Counted from the stretch's first letter, positions 49,324 through 61,836 are shown. The stretch: 64,000 nucleotides of DNA from Theobroma cacao (GCF_000208745.1 NC_030852.1:4943753-5007752), one strand, 5' to 3'. The notes: generated by a model from the sequence alone, not told the origin. Translations and numbers: made by a program.

Positions 49324-49940
49324 GGTAAAATACTCTGACCCCTATAAGTTTAAACTTAGTCATATTTTCATATGGATCCATTAGTATTTGAAATAGACAA
49401 TTCGTCCCAAAAGAATATATTTTATTGGACACATAAGTCCAGCCATTAGTTAATTGTTAATGCTTCCGTTAGTTTGATGATGTGACAATATTTATCAAAC
49501 AATTTTACCCTTTATTAATTTTAAAAATTACCAAACATATAAACTATAATTTTTCATTTTTAAAATTTTTTCTCTTCTATTCAAAAAAAATCTCCCTACC
49601 CTACCTCTCACCAGCTGACCACCCTGTGGCTGGATCTGGCCTCCCTAAGTGAGTGTGGTTAGAAGAGCGTGAAGATTTGACCAGATCTGAAGTTCCACGA
49701 TTAGATTCGACCGTAGGGTGACCTAACAGTGTAAAAGAGCATCACTGGCTACCAATGTAAGGGAGCATCGCTAGCTAACAAGAAAAGAAAAAAATAGTGA
49801 AAAAGATGAAAAAAATAAGAGTATTTTAGACATTTCATATTTACCGTTAATGTCATTTACACGTTTGGAATAGGCTGTCTATTTTGAATGCTAATAGATC
49901 CACGTGAAATTATGATTAAAATTTTAAAAAATCAGACAAT
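49324..49940. mobile_element. MITE of family A
   Basis: The left end GGTAAAATACTCTGACCCCT matches the family A terminal repeat, followed by GGATCCATTAGTATTTGAAA. The right arm, reverse-complemented, has ATCATAATTTCACGTGGATC and TATTAGCATTCAAAATAGAC. The right terminus is decayed. The interior is non-coding. Confidence 0.65.
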
Positions 49941-50499
49941 TAGTTAAAGATATTTTTAAAATAGTTAATGTTGAATTTTTTATATAAGTATAGAGATTTG
50001 AAAACTTTTGAAATATAATAAAACCTTTTCTCTCTCATTTCCAACATTTAATGACAAATCAAAAAGAATTTTATTTATTTTAAGAAAAATAGAAGCCATT
50101 TCAGTATTTGAAACTTAAACTTAAAGACATACAACGGTAAAATGAAGTAGATACGAAATAACGAAAGAAGAAGAAAAAGGAGAAAAACAAAAATGTCCCA
50201 GTAAACAAAGGGCTGAGCCACTTTAACAAACGGGAAATAGCAAAAAGACATAAAAGTCCACATCACCACGTCAGCGCGGAGCAGAATAAAGCGGAGAATA
50301 AAGGCAAAACACCAGGGTTTCAACGGTCCGAAGGCATGACCTTTCCCGTAAAATCCAACCCTCTCCTACCCATGTTCCCATTTACACTAAAAAATTAAAA
50401 AGAAGCCGCTGCCCCTTTTTTCCTTGGCCAAAAAAATATCCTTTCTCTCTCTACCAAAATTACCCCTTTCCCAAAATTTTTTCATCCATATCCAAAAAA
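49941..50499 (+). promoter_or_regulatory. Promoter and leader of the AT-hook gene
   Basis: CCACGTCAGCGCGG at 50267-50280 combines an ACGT core with a GC-rich E2F-like stretch, about 225 bp before the ATG. The sequence from about 50400 is CT-rich, as in plant leaders. Another ATG at 50424, in a different frame, opens a 65-codon frame overlapping the true start. It is probably upstream of or outside the transcript, or a minor uORF. Confidence 0.4.
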
Positions 50500-52309
50500 A
50501 TGGACCCTTCTCTCTCGTCCATCCCCATAGACCCTCTTCCCCCGATCGCTCCCCCGCCCATCATCCCCGCCGTCTCCACCGCCGTGGCCAACCCGACTAC
50601 GACCGCCGGTCTCCCTCCTAATTTGAGCCACCCGCCTTACTCTGAGATGATAAGCGAGGCGATTGAGGCTTTGAAAGAGAGGAACGGGTCAAGTAAAAGG
50701 GCGATAGCCAAGTACATAGAGTCAGCTTACAAAGACTTACCACCGACACACTCGGCCTTGTTGACTCACCACTTGAAGCGCTTGAAAAACAACGGTATCC
50801 TTGTTATGGTCAAGAAATCTTACAAGCTGGCTACCGCAGCTAGATCTGATGCTTCCCTTCCGGATTCAGCCCCCCCTCACCCTCCCGATGCTTCTCCTGG
50901 GCCCAAAAGGGGCCGCGGCCGCCCTCCCAAGCCCAAGCCCACAATCCCCACTGTTGACCCCAACTCTCAGCAGCCCGTACCTCTGGTTGATGGGCCTAAG
51001 AAATCCCCCGGTAGGCCCAGGAAAGATGGGCCCGCCGGTCAACTTGGGCCTAGGAAGGGGCGTGGTCGCCCGCCGAAAAGTGGACCCAAGAAGAGCCCCG
51101 GTCGGCCGAGGAAGCCGAAGACGGTGAGGTCAGTGGTGGGGGCTAACGCGGTGAAAAGAGGCCGTGGACGGCCTCCTAAGGCCTTGACCCAGTTACCCCC
51201 ATCGGCTGTTTTGCCGATCCAGGTTCAACCCATGGCTGTTCCTTATGCTGATGCTCCGGCTGCTGTTGCTCCTATTTTACCAAGGCCCAGAGGAAGACCC
51301 AAGGGCGCAGCCGGAGCTGCTGGCGCTGTGGTCCCTGGAAAGCGGAGAGGTCGACCACCCAAGATTGGTGGGGTCTCTACTAACCCGATTAAGCCCAAGA
51401 AAACCACTGGAAAGCCCGTGGGCCGCCCTAAGAAGGTAATGCCACTTTATGTGCTTGGTTTTTGGGGTTTTGCTGTGATTCTGTTATAGACCTTTTGCTT
51501 TCCAAGAAGTATAATGCTGTGTTCTATTCGTAATGTGGTACACTTTCTAATCATTTATTCCTTGTTAATTTAATATTATATAATCATTGTGGTACTATAA
51601 AGTAGCACAAGCAACAAGCAATTTGAGTTCTTTGTATTCTTGTTTTTCTTTGAATATTAAAGACAATGGTGGGCAAATTGGCACTTTACTTAGTTATTTG
51701 TTAGTGAAAATGGATGCAGAACGTAGAATTATTTAAGAGAGTATGGATTGTTGCATGTGGTGCTTGTTGGTTCAAAGTAGGAGTCAATTCTTGGGTCAAT
51801 CATATGAGTAATGATAACGCCTTGATGTTGTAGTATAAATAGACTTCCAAAGTTTAGACATTCGGTTTTGCTGTTATTTCCTGTAGACTTTGCATTATGT
51901 CTGACATCATTGTCCTTGACTCTTTTTGTTTATAACAAAAGACAACTGAAGGAGCGGACACAAAGGCGTTAGCTGCAGCCTATGGGGAGGCTAAGAGAAA
52001 ACTTGAATTCTTTGTAAGTCTGATGATATCTTTTATGGCTTCTAGTATGCTATAGTTATTGGCAATGTAGTTCTACTAATTATGTTTGAATAATGTTGAT
52101 TGCAGCAATTAAAAGTGAAGCAAGCAGTTGGAGCACTGAAGCCTCAGTTCAGCAGTGAAAGCAACATCAGTGTGATTGGCGCAATCCAAGAGTTAGAAGG
52201 ACTTGCCGCAATGGACATTGGTACACCATCTACAGAGGAAGCTCAACCACCTCCGCCCCCACCTCCGACGCAACCACCAGTTACGCAGAACGAAGGACAA
52301 GTGCATTGA
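50500..52309 (+). CDS. Linker-histone GH1 domain / AT-hook protein (GH1-HMGA, HON4/HON5-like)
   Basis: Three exons, 50500-51435, 51942-52013 and 52106-52309, join in phase 0 (GTAATG...AAAAG, GTAAGT...TGCAG) to give 403 aa. The ATG context is good (AAAAAAATGG). A Pro-rich N-terminus is followed by a winged-helix GH1 domain at about residues 44-113 (PPYSEMISEAIEALKERNGS ... LLTHHLKRLKNNG). Eight AT-hooks follow: GRGRPPK, PGRPRK, GRGRPPK, PGRPRK, GRGRPPK, PRGRPK, RRGRPPK and VGRPKK, between 137 and 312. The C-terminus (313-403) is predicted helical (AYGEAKRKLEFFQLKVKQAV), then poly-Pro. Such proteins bind linker DNA and the minor groove of AT tracts in the nucleus. Arabidopsis relatives GH1-HMGA2/3 are about 480 aa with a similar plan. 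It appears complete. Confidence 0.92.
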
Positions 52310-54006
52310 TCCTTTCTTTTCCTGTATGTTTAGCAAGAGTTGTAGAAATGTTCTGACCTAGACACAACCAATGATATTTCTGTAAAGGGAAATAGGAAGT
52401 TGCAAATCTAATTGTGATTGTTGTTGAGGTTTGTTGTTTGTGTAACTTTTTCATGACTTCAATTTTATCTCATTCTCTGTACTGATTCCAATTTTTTTTT
52501 TATGCAACTTGAGTACAATTTCATCTGCACTTCTAATAACCCGAACCTGGGAATTATTGACGCAGCTTTCTACTTGTCTCAGTTGTTGTTTGCTACTACT
52601 CTAACTGGACATCAAGCATCCTTCTAATCTAAACACTTGCTTCTTTGCACCGGGTACGATGAAAATTGTCACCAGACCAGAGCGTGGAATTGGAAATTTG
52701 CAGCTCTTTTTTCCTTTTGGTTAGTTTTGTAGAGCTGTCAGTTGGACTCAACCTAGAAAATAGGAGAGGTAAAATTGTTAGATGGTCAAAAAGGTTGAGG
52801 AAATTCAGATGGCTGTGGGTTAGATTAAACATCACAATTTAGCTTAGAATCTACAAGTAACTTAATTCGGACAAGAAATCCATCTATTCGTAGTCTCTGT
52901 TTAATCTAATTATTAAGTCTTCCCCCTATTTACCCCTATTTCCCTAAGATGGCATTATTTTCTCAGCCTATCTCAGGATCTACAGCTCTAGGTAGAAAAT
53001 GGTAGAGAAATTTGACTACTCTCCATACAATTACCAATAATTACATTCAATATTTACTCCTTCACTCATTTATTTGCAATAATTTTAATCCCTTTGATTT
53101 TTATTTTTATTTTAAATCAAGTTCTGACCTAGTTGGAGTGCTGATCTTTTCTAGCAATAATATGTAATTATATTCATTATTGTCTTTGACCAAATTAAGA
53201 CTACAAAAAAAAGGAATAAAAGTTATGCTCATAGATTTATCCAAGCATCATTTCAGATTCCAATCAATATTCGTATTTAAACCTTCTTTAGATTTTGGCT
53301 TACTAATATTAGGATTTGATCTCTTACGCTACGAACGTATCATAAAAAAGAGAGATAAGAAAAGATATTAAAGATAAAATTGTAAATAAAATTATTAATT
53401 TCAATAAAAAGAGTGTTTTTTAATTTGGAAAAATTAGATTTTGAGAAATGAAAAAAATACAAATTCATTCATTTTCTTTGTTCTTCATATTTTTATCTCT
53501 TGCCAAATGAAAGAAAAAAAATATATATTTTGCTTTAACTCTCTTTCCTTCCTTACTCTTTCTCTCTCTATCAAATATAGTGTTAGAGTCGGAGACTATA
53601 ATGAAAAAGACGAATCAATAATTTCGCGAGCCAAACATGCAATTAATACAATCATAATATGTCATAGCCATGGCCGTAGGAAACTAATAATGGTTGCACC
53701 ACCTGAAATCTAATCAATAATTTTGTATATAGCTAGGAATTTATTTCACTTTTGTGCCCACCATAGTGACCTTAGGCAAAACTAGGTATGAGTATGACCT
53801 CAAAACCATAATGACCAAAGAGTTGCCCGCCTATTTTTAAAAGCTTTAATTTCCAAGTAAAACATGATTAATGCCTCAACAATACCCTTACCATAATTGG
53901 GAGTCGTCTACATTTCTAATTCGGGGGCTTAGTCACATATTACAAATGGTGTAACCTTCGAATACTAGATTTTCTCAATCTTTATTATTTCAAAAGCTTA
54001 AATTGA
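52310..54006. other. 3' flank of the AT-hook gene; no further gene seen
   Basis: The 3'UTR probably ends within about 200-250 bases of the stop. Beyond that is AT-rich DNA. Frames at 52629-52835, 53180-53371 and 53441-53713 have no family resemblance. Confidence 0.4.
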
Positions 54007-54515
54007 TATATGTCATAATATATATAAAAAAAACTTTTAAATTATTCAAGAAGATTCAAACTTTTTATATTTTTATTATATTTAATCAAATTTTTATATT
54101 TTTTTGAGTCAAATAAGTTATTTTATATTTATTTTAAGTTGAATAAATCTTTATGACTATTAAGAATTTAATCAAAATGTTATTTATCATTTTATATCAC
54201 GTAACATTAATGTGATACTAATATGATATGTTCACATATTATAATAGATAATGACATGATATATTAATGTTAAATAATGACGTGGTCATATTGTATTTTT
54301 CATCATCCATATTAGCAATACGTCAGCTCCGTGTAAATATAAAATAACAAAAGGGCATTTTGGTTAATGAGAATTAGTCAATTATTACTTATAAAGGCTT
54401 ATTTGACTCAAAATAAAAGTATATAAATTTTATTAAATGCAATAAAAAATAAAAATCTATTTAAATTGTTTTAAATAGTTCAAGAATTATTTTGAATATT
54501 ATACATTGATATGTT
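54007..54515. mobile_element. MITE of family B
   Basis: Inverted arms: left GTCATAATATATATAAAAAA ... TTTAAATTATTCAAGAAGAT ... TTGAGTCAAATAAG; right, reverse-complemented, GTATAATATTCAAAATAATT ... TTGAACTATTTAAAAC ... TTGAGTCAAATAAG. It is about 500 bp, like the copy at 26520-27016. The ends are approximate. Confidence 0.65.
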
Positions 54516-55491
54516 AACGTAGCATTCACCCACATCAATTATAGTTGAAAATGTTACATTATACAAGATTTTGACATCATATCATACTAATTAAGTAACT
54601 TAATTAAAAATTTAAGGGTATGAGTTGGAATCAAACCAATATAGTAATATTTTTCAATAATCATGGATTGTATGTTAAGTAACGTGAGAAACACTTCTCT
54701 TGCCTATTTGTATGATTGACCCATTCAAATAATTAAATAAAATTGGAATTTTAAATTAAGATTTGTCAAATTAGGAATATGATATTTGGATATTATTTCC
54801 TCATACTAAAAGTTAAATTAATATGCTATTATCATTCCAGCTGTCAAGTGATAGAGAGTATTATATTCTTTCTATTAGGCTACTTTTCCTTCTCTAAACA
54901 TGTACACAGTTGTACCCATGAGCAACAATGCAGACTTGCATTCCCAGCCTCGTTCCAATAAGTTTTTTAATTCAAGCCCCATCTTACTCAGGTCATTATT
55001 TTACTAAACAAATAATATATTTTTACTTTTTTATATTCAATATTCTTTTGTTGGGCTCTGCAAGGCTTGAAACTTGGACTTGGTTCAAGCCCACTAGGTT
55101 GAAGCCCATTAACATCTTGATTTGTTAGTACTGTCAATAGTAAAGGGTATGGATAAAATCCAAAAAACCGCTTCAAAAGAACATCGTAGTCCCTCTTAGT
55201 TTAAAACTAGATTATGGTCCGTGCGTTGTACGCGGATCTCTTTCTATCTGTTTTTTATTTCTCATTTTACTTTTTTTTTTATTTTTTTATATCCTCCACG
55301 TGGCTAAATGAGAAAATCCTTTTGAGTCTTCCTTTTATATATGTTATAAATGATATTTTTAGTCTTTTGATAGTTAACTCTATTAGTCAACAATTAAAAG
55401 TTTTTATATTCGAAACTACTTAAATATTTTAAAACACGAATATCCTTTTAAAAAGATTCTACTCATGTTCTTTTATAAAATTTAACTAAAT

Positions 55492-55650
55492 TCACTTTGA
55501 TATTTAATAAAATTCGATATTTGACAGAGAAGAAAAAAACTTAAAGCTTAATAAAATTTTAGAACGAGATTTGTGAATGTGGAAATTTATCTTACTTTGA
55601 TATTTAATAAAATTTAATATTTGACAGAGATGAAAAAAACTTAAAACGTT
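55492..55650 (+). repeat. Short direct repeat, period about 110 bp
   Basis: The block CTTTGATATTTAATAAAATT followed by TTTGACAGAGA and AAAAAAACTTAAA occurs at about 55495-55545 and again at about 55606-55650. It is a small local duplication in AT-rich DNA. Confidence 0.7.
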
Positions 55651-56142
55651 TAATATATACTAATCAATCCAAATTATTTTACACCACCCTAAACCTTAAT
55701 CTCAGAGAATAAATTTTGAATAAAAATTTTTTAACAAAATTAACAATCATGAGTAAGAAATTAATCTACTAACTTGACATCATCAAATTTGAAGTATCCA
55801 TCAAATAAAAAATTTTCTTATAATTCGTTCTTTTCAATAAAAAAATATCAAACTGTTGGAAAAATAAAAGGTATGATGACAATTAATGGTTTTCAAAGTA
55901 GATACAGTTTCAAATTTTCAAGCCTTCAGATCAAAATTTTTTAAGTTTTTTCAATTAAAGTTTTGAGAGAAAGATGAGCAAATTTTTTTAAAAGAAAATA
56001 TGCTTAAATTAAAAAAAAATATAAATAATATTTATATCTTAAAATATTTTAGTATTAAGTTTATTTATTTTTTTACCGTTAACAGATGGTATTAACAGTG
56101 AATAGACCAAAAACATTCTTTTGAAATAAAATGGATTAAAGT

Positions 56143-56607
56143 AAGGGTGAGCAAATATAAATTGAACCGAACAATTGAACCGAATTGAAATGAGTTCAAT
56201 TTTTCAGTTCGGTTAATTTGATGAGGATAGTTCGGTTAGGAAAATTTCTAACCGAACTAATCGAACCTAAATAAAGGTATTATGGAGATTTTACATGAAA
56301 AAAATATTAAACCTAAACTATTTATTGATGTTTTATATCATATAAATTATGAGTATTCATTTTTATTTATTAAAATTTTTTAGAGTCATTTTTAATATTT
56401 TTGTAATATAGATTTATTTAAAAAAATAGAGTATAAATAAATATATACAAAAAAATTTATTAAGTTCGGTTTTTGGAAACTGAACCGAATTAATCGAATT
56501 AGTTCGATTTCGATTAGTTTGGTTTGATTTCGATTATTTTTTAAAAAAAATTTGGTTAGTTCGATTATTGGATGTCTAAAACCGAACTAACCGTTTGCAC
56601 ACCCCTA
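56143..56607. mobile_element. MITE of family E with 9-bp target duplication
   Basis: The ends are AAGGGTGAGCAAATA on the left and TTTGCACACCCCTA on the right, an imperfect inverted repeat. The body is rich in GGTTCGGTT / AACCGAAC inverted motifs. The flanks GATTAAAGT (56134-56142) and GATCAAAGT (56608-56616) match at 8 of 9 bases. It is 465 bp, without coding. Confidence 0.75.
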
Positions 56608-57670
56608 GATCAAAGTGTCATTTATAAGTGTTTTAAAAGACTTTTTAAATTTTACTCAATATTTTTTTAGATAAAATTAAAAAAAACCCTATTAAATTAT
56701 TTCAAAAGTACACTTGTAGTTTTTTTTGTTTCAACCAGTAGTCGAAAGTTAAGAAAAAATGAAACGATTTAAAAAGGAAAATCAATTTCTTCAAACTTGG
56801 CTAACAAGTGAGGACAAGAATTTAAGCTACTCTTGATCATAAATCCTCAAAAGCAACTGTTGATGAAAAAAAAAAAGCATCATTTTTTTTGTCAGGTTTT
56901 TATAAAGATGAGTAGATCAATTTCTTTTTTTTAAAAAATATATATAAATTGGAAAAATGATAAAAAAGATATTTTAAAATATTTATATTTGACATATAAT
57001 CGATGATGTAATATCGAATTTTATTTTTTTAATTATTAAAAATAAAAAATATTATTTTTTTATAAAAAAGAGATGTATTGTGATTTGAGAATATATTTAT
57101 TAAAAATTTACCAAGTATTCTTCTCACTGCTAGTTTTACAAAGTCTTACTATCGTGTCCAATGATTAGACCTCAGACAACTCACCTATAAAATATAAGTA
57201 ATCATTCATAAAATCTATAAATATTTATTTCTTATGAATAGTCCTGTTATCACACACTTTAATCTTTCTCATAGTGTATTTCATATTGTCATCGAAAATA
57301 CTTTGTCAAGCAACTTGACATAAACTAGTTGAAATTGCTTATTTTTGGATTTAACTGAGGGGAACATTTATTTTGAGAATCTCGAATTTGAATCTCAAAT
57401 TGAATAAAATGTAAATTATAAGATAAGAGAGAATTACCTAACATTAAAAAAAAAGAAAATAAAAAATGCCATCACAAATTAAGAAATCTTTGGTTTTCTA
57501 ATTTTAAAAATAAAATTTACAATTAAAAAAAATGGTGCGGTATTGTTTTCTTACACATGACATACTTCTATTGGTTGTTTTTCATTTATTTATTAAAGCA
57601 AAAATATCTTATTTTTTATTTATGTTGAAATGGGTAAACATAATTTAGTGTTGTAGATTAATTATTATCT

Positions 57671-57757
57671 TTTTTTTAATTAAAAGAAAAGGATTAGAAT
57701 CTTATTTTTAGATAAAAGATCGTGCACTAATTAATAAACTAAATATTTAAATATAAG
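57671..57757 (+). repeat. Family C short interspersed repeat, copy 1
   Basis: Pattern: AATTAAAA-rich start, GGATTAGAATCTTATTTTTA, GATAAAAGATCGTGCACTAA, TTAATAAACTAAATATTTAA. Similar copies are at 58494-58583, 59009-59091, 61745-61836 (opposite strand) and in part near 62160-62205. Confidence 0.65.
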
Positions 57758-58493
57758 CTAATTATTACCTAATAAAAAAAAAGGAAAATGCTATTAGCCC
57801 CCTAGAAAGTAATCCTGCCTGAAGTAACATTTCCATTTTGGCAGCCTCTCAAACTTGCTGTCTCAGCTCTAACCCATTTTCATCTGATTCCATCAACTTC
57901 TCTTCAAATCCCTAAATTCTTGACAACCAAGTTGGTCCCATGACTTGTTTTGATTTGGCAAAATTAATTGGAATTTAGTTACCTCTGCTCATATTGCAGG
58001 ACCACTCTTGTTGCGAACCAACTAGAATTTGCCTGCCTAATTTTTTATTTCCATTTTTGGTATGGGAGTGCATGGTTTCAATCAATTATAGCATTTGGGT
58101 AGAAGAAGAAAATGGGGAAAGAACTAGTTTGTATAAACCTAAAATGATGATATCAAGATTTTGCCCTCATTTGGCATGGGAAACAGTTACAAAAGTTTAA
58201 GTAATAATAGGACCAGTATCTCTGAATTTTTTATTTTATTATTATTATTTATATAAAATTTGAAATGAATAAATTTAATATTTTATTTTACTTTCTAATC
58301 ACTTCTCATACAAAATACTAAATTTGTCATTAATGAAAAATCAATAATAAAAAAAGATTTGCTTAGAAATTACAAGGTAACTAATGACAAAGAAATCTAT
58401 GTATAAGAGAGTCCTTACAGAAATGAAGTATATAGCATTACACAATAAAAAAATTTATTACTTTTTTTTTTCCTTAAATGAAAGAATGATGGG

Positions 58494-58583
58494 TTTTTTT
58501 AATTAAAAAAATAGAAATTCAATCTCTATTCTTTGGATAAAGTATTATGTATCTATTAATAAATCAAGTATTTAAATATGAAT
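58494..58583 (+). repeat. Family C repeat, copy 2
   Basis: TTTTTTTAATTAAAAAAATA, TTCAATCTCTATTCTTTGGA, TAAAGTATTATGTATCTATT, AATAAATCAAGTATTTAAAT. More diverged than copy 1 but the same block order. Confidence 0.6.
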
Positions 58584-59008
58584 AAAAGAATAATGGTTCC
58601 CAATGCAAAGTTGACCTTAATTTGATTAATCGGGTCTGATTTCGTAAAGTAAAAGAAATCATTATTAAAATGCTAGTACTGCCGCTCTACGCCCTCTCTC
58701 TTCCCCAAAAAGGCTCAATCTTAGTGCGAGCTTGTCATAAGAAAAAATTATCTCATTACATGTACTCTTCATAACCTTTAGAAAAGGAAAATATAAATAC
58801 TCTCACAACGGATTAGAAGAATTTGAAGAATTCTTCTGAGGATTAATTATCCATTTTAGACACTGAATATATTCGATCTCATACATACGCGATCAAGTTA
58901 ATAACAGAAATTCATAATATCTAAAAAAAATTTTAAATTATTTAAAATATTTTAAATAAATTTTTATTTTTTTGTTACATCCAATTAATACATTATACTT
59001 TAATTTTT

Positions 59009-59091
59009 TTTTATAATTAAAAAAAAGAGATTTGAACCTTACTTTTTAAGTAAAAGATCATGCACTAACTAATAAATCAAATGATCGAATG
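59009..59091 (+). repeat. Family C repeat, copy 3, flanked by an 18-bp duplication
   Basis: The unit sits between two copies of CATTATACTTTAATTTTT (58991-59008 and 59092-59109). It was therefore inserted, or copied, with a long target duplication. Its body reads GAGATTTGAACCTTACTTTT, AAGTAAAAGATCATGCACTA, ACTAATAAATCAAATGAT. Confidence 0.65.
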
Positions 59092-60110
59092 CATTATACT
59101 TTAATTTTTAATCAAATAAATTTTTAAATTAATAATTAATTAATTATAATTAATTAAAATATTACATATTATCTCATGTTTTATGATATTGGTGAACACG
59201 TGATATTTTTAAACGTCATGGCATTGGATTGGATAAGGCTTGTTGACCTGCCATGGTTGAAAACTAAACTAATTGATTCTTTTACAAAATTCGATCTATC
59301 TGACCAAACTTTGGGAGGCAACTGAAATTGTTCGGTCATACACCAAATAACCAAAATTTTTTAATAATTTTGTCTTTTTGTAAATTACTCAATGGAAATG
59401 TATAAAATATATACATATATGAATAAATTTCCACAATTTGACTTTGTCAAATTCCACAGCAAGTCAGGAAATTAATGCAAATTAATTCCACAATTTCTCA
59501 AATTAATGCAACCCCAAACATGAAATTAATGCATGCAAATGAAATTAAGTAAGCCCAGACCATAAATGAAGAAATTTATTATAGATCAATAAATCAAAAA
59601 ATTACTAAATGGCCAAATGGGAGATTTGTGAAGATATCGGGTCTCGACATAATCGAGAAGGGAAATGCTGAGGCAAGTGAAAGAAAGGAAGGGAAGGAAA
59701 CTGGCAATGGCATAAAGGCAGCAGCGACCGCTGATCAGTCGGCAATAAAGGGGCAAAGGCAACGGCGTCGACAATGGGGAGAAGGAGAAAGGGGGCTTAG
59801 AGCTGGAGAGAAGCTACGTAGGGGTGTAAGGCAATGTAGTTGGACTGAAGAGGTTGAACCGCGGTAAGGGCGTAAGGTAGTCACGGCAAGTGGGGTTGAG
59901 GGCTTAGGGGTTATTGGTTGCTGAGAGTTAAGGTTGAAACTTGAAAAACAAGAGTAAAAAAGAATCTAGAATAGAAGAAACAAGAAAAGGCAGAAGGAGG
60001 TGGCTTGGGGTCGAGGGTAGCATAGGGTAAGTGTAAAAAGTTCGAAAAAACAAAAGTAAAATATCTTCTCATTTTAAATTTTAATCAAACGTAAGATAAA
60101 TGTGAAAAGT

Positions 60111-60590
60111 AAAAGAAAAAAATAAAACATTTTTATTTTTGAAGTTTTAATCGAAATTTTAAATGGGTTTATTAGTTTTCGAAATGGACATTTTATCTAA
60201 AAAAAATTTTCACTGAACATAAAAGTCTAACTGTTAGTCAATCGTTAATGCTTCTATTAGTTTGATGACGTGATAATATTAAAAAAATAATTTTATTTTT
60301 TATTAATTTAAAAAATTATTATTATATAATTTTTTTTAAAAATAAGAGAACACTGATTGGTGCTCCTCAAGAGAAGGGAGTTGTGCTCGGTGCTCTCCAA
60401 GAGAGGCTCTCTATTTTTTCAAAAAAAATTATATAATTATAATTTTTAAATTAATAAATAAAAAATATTTTAGTTTTGTTATATTATTTGTTAATCGTGT
60501 TTATATTTTTAAAGCGGAGTGATCATTTCGAAAACTAATAGATTTACTTGAAATTTCGATTAAAACCTAAAAAATGAGATATTTTATCAA
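60111..60590. mobile_element. MITE of family A
   Basis: The inverted arms share GAAGTTTTAATCGAAATTTT on the left and GGTTTTAATCGAAATTTCAA in the reverse-complemented right arm, then TTATTAGTTTTCGAAATGGA / CTATTAGTTTTCGAAATGAT. The centre carries GAACACTGATTGGTGCTC, like the palindrome in the copy at 12663-13279. The left end may extend to about 60050. Confidence 0.65.
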
Positions 60591-61129
60591 TAAAAAAAAA
60601 AACTAAACTGAAGTGGTCGAACTGAAGCAATGAATACTCAAAATAACCAATCTATTTGGCCCGAATTGAATTTGAGTTGAATAGTTAGTTTACTTTTCTC
60701 AACGTCATGTGAATATAAAATAATAAAGTGATATTTTGATTAAAATCAATTAATCAATTAATCAAATTTTATTCATAAAAATTTATTTAATTTAAAATAA
60801 AAATATAAAAATTGATAATTTATTTAGATTGTTTAAATAATTTTAAAAAATTTTAAAATATTATATCATAAAAAAATATTATCACTAGAATAAAGAAATA
60901 GTTAACGATACCACCATTGGATTAATTTTGACTTAATAAAGCTGAGGAAGTAATTAAGAACTTGGAAAAGTGACAACAACATTATTGAGCTATTCAGAAT
61001 TATTTCGATTTCTTACAAAAAGAATGACTGATGGTCGACCTTTTTAATCTCATTTCCTTTTTCCCCATTATTCAGTCCATAAATAAATAGTGGTAGTAAA
61101 ACTTTTATCAAATGTGAACTCAAAAATAA

Positions 61130-61400
61130 CAAGCCTGCAAAAGAGCGACTGCAGTGCAGTGCCAGCGGCGAAGTGGCTCTAGGAAGAAATGAGATAACGC
61201 ACGCGCCAATCAGAAGTAAGAAATTTCCGCGGTTAGGTGGTTTGTGATTGGACAAAAGGGTTGCGGGAAAAGAAGATTTTGTCCCACGCTCATCAACGCG
61301 TGTCGTTTTAAAATTTGGGGCGTAGGATCGAATTTGCGGAGCTGGAATATGGTAAGCGCGTGGGACTGAAAAGTTTCCAAATAATTTTCCTTTTTGTGAT
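61130..61400. promoter_or_regulatory. GC-richer island with CCAAT and E2F-like motifs, no gene assigned
   Basis: This island stands out from its AT-rich surroundings. It has two CCAAT boxes in opposite orientation (GCCAATCAG at 61204-61212 and TGATTGGAC at 61246-61254). It also has TTTCCGCGG (61227-61235) and GCGGGAAAA (61263-61271), which fit the E2F consensus TTTSSCGC. No open reading frame on either side resembles a protein family. It may be the promoter of an unseen, noncoding or lost gene. Confidence 0.35.
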
Positions 61401-61744
61401 TAAATAAGCCACGGCCAACACTTTTCATGTAAAGATTTTTCCTTTTGCATTGCAAGCTCCCGACAGGGAAAGCCGCCCATGATTATTAATTAGTACAGCA
61501 GTTGCCAACTAAGTTAGGATACCATCTAAAACAAAACAAAACAAAACAAAAATTAAAAAAAAAAAACTAAGGATAATATTACACTTTTACTTTTCAGAAA
61601 TGCTGTGTGCATTATCGTCCTGTCCGTGCACACTCACTCTATGCCTTGGATAGATAATTAATTGGATTATTTAGATAAATGTTCATAAAAAAAAAAAATC
61701 GACAAATTTATTATTATCTTACAAGAACCTATTTTGATGATATA

Positions 61745-61836
61745 TGTATTTAAGTATTTGATTCATTGATTGATGTATATTTTTTACTTAAAAAATAAAA
61801 TTCAAATCTTTTTTTTCTTAATTAAAAAAAAACTTA
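61745..61836 (-). repeat. Family C repeat, copy 4 (opposite strand)
   Basis: Reverse complement reads TTTAATTAAGAAAAAAAAGA, TTTGAATTTTATTTTTTAAG, TAAAAAATATACATCAATCA, ATGAATCAAATACTTAAATA, the family C block order. Confidence 0.6.

Larger units (their letters stand above)
58920..60880. mobile_element. Candidate family B MITE copy expanded by nested insertions
   Basis: The left arm near 58920-59000 (AAATTATTTAAAATATTTTA, ATAAATTTTTATTTTTTTG) and the right arm near 60740-60880 (AAATTTATTTAATTTAAAAT, AGATTGTTTAAATAATTTTA) are inverted, in the manner of family B. Between them lie a family C repeat, GC-richer unclassified DNA (59640-60050) and a family A MITE. AT-rich composition makes this assignment weak. 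Confidence 0.35.

Noticed and set aside
57994..58200. 68-codon frame beginning MQDHSCCEPTRICLP
   Set aside because: Isolated, no homologous pattern, no splice continuation found.
59628..59867. 79-codon plus-strand frame rich in Lys/Glu/Gly/Arg
   Set aside because: Low-complexity purine-rich DNA inside a probable nested transposon; no family recognised.
61013..61455. Two minus-strand frames of about 80 codons over the GC-richer island
   Set aside because: No domain resemblance and overlapping each other in different frames; the promoter-like motifs explain the composition better.
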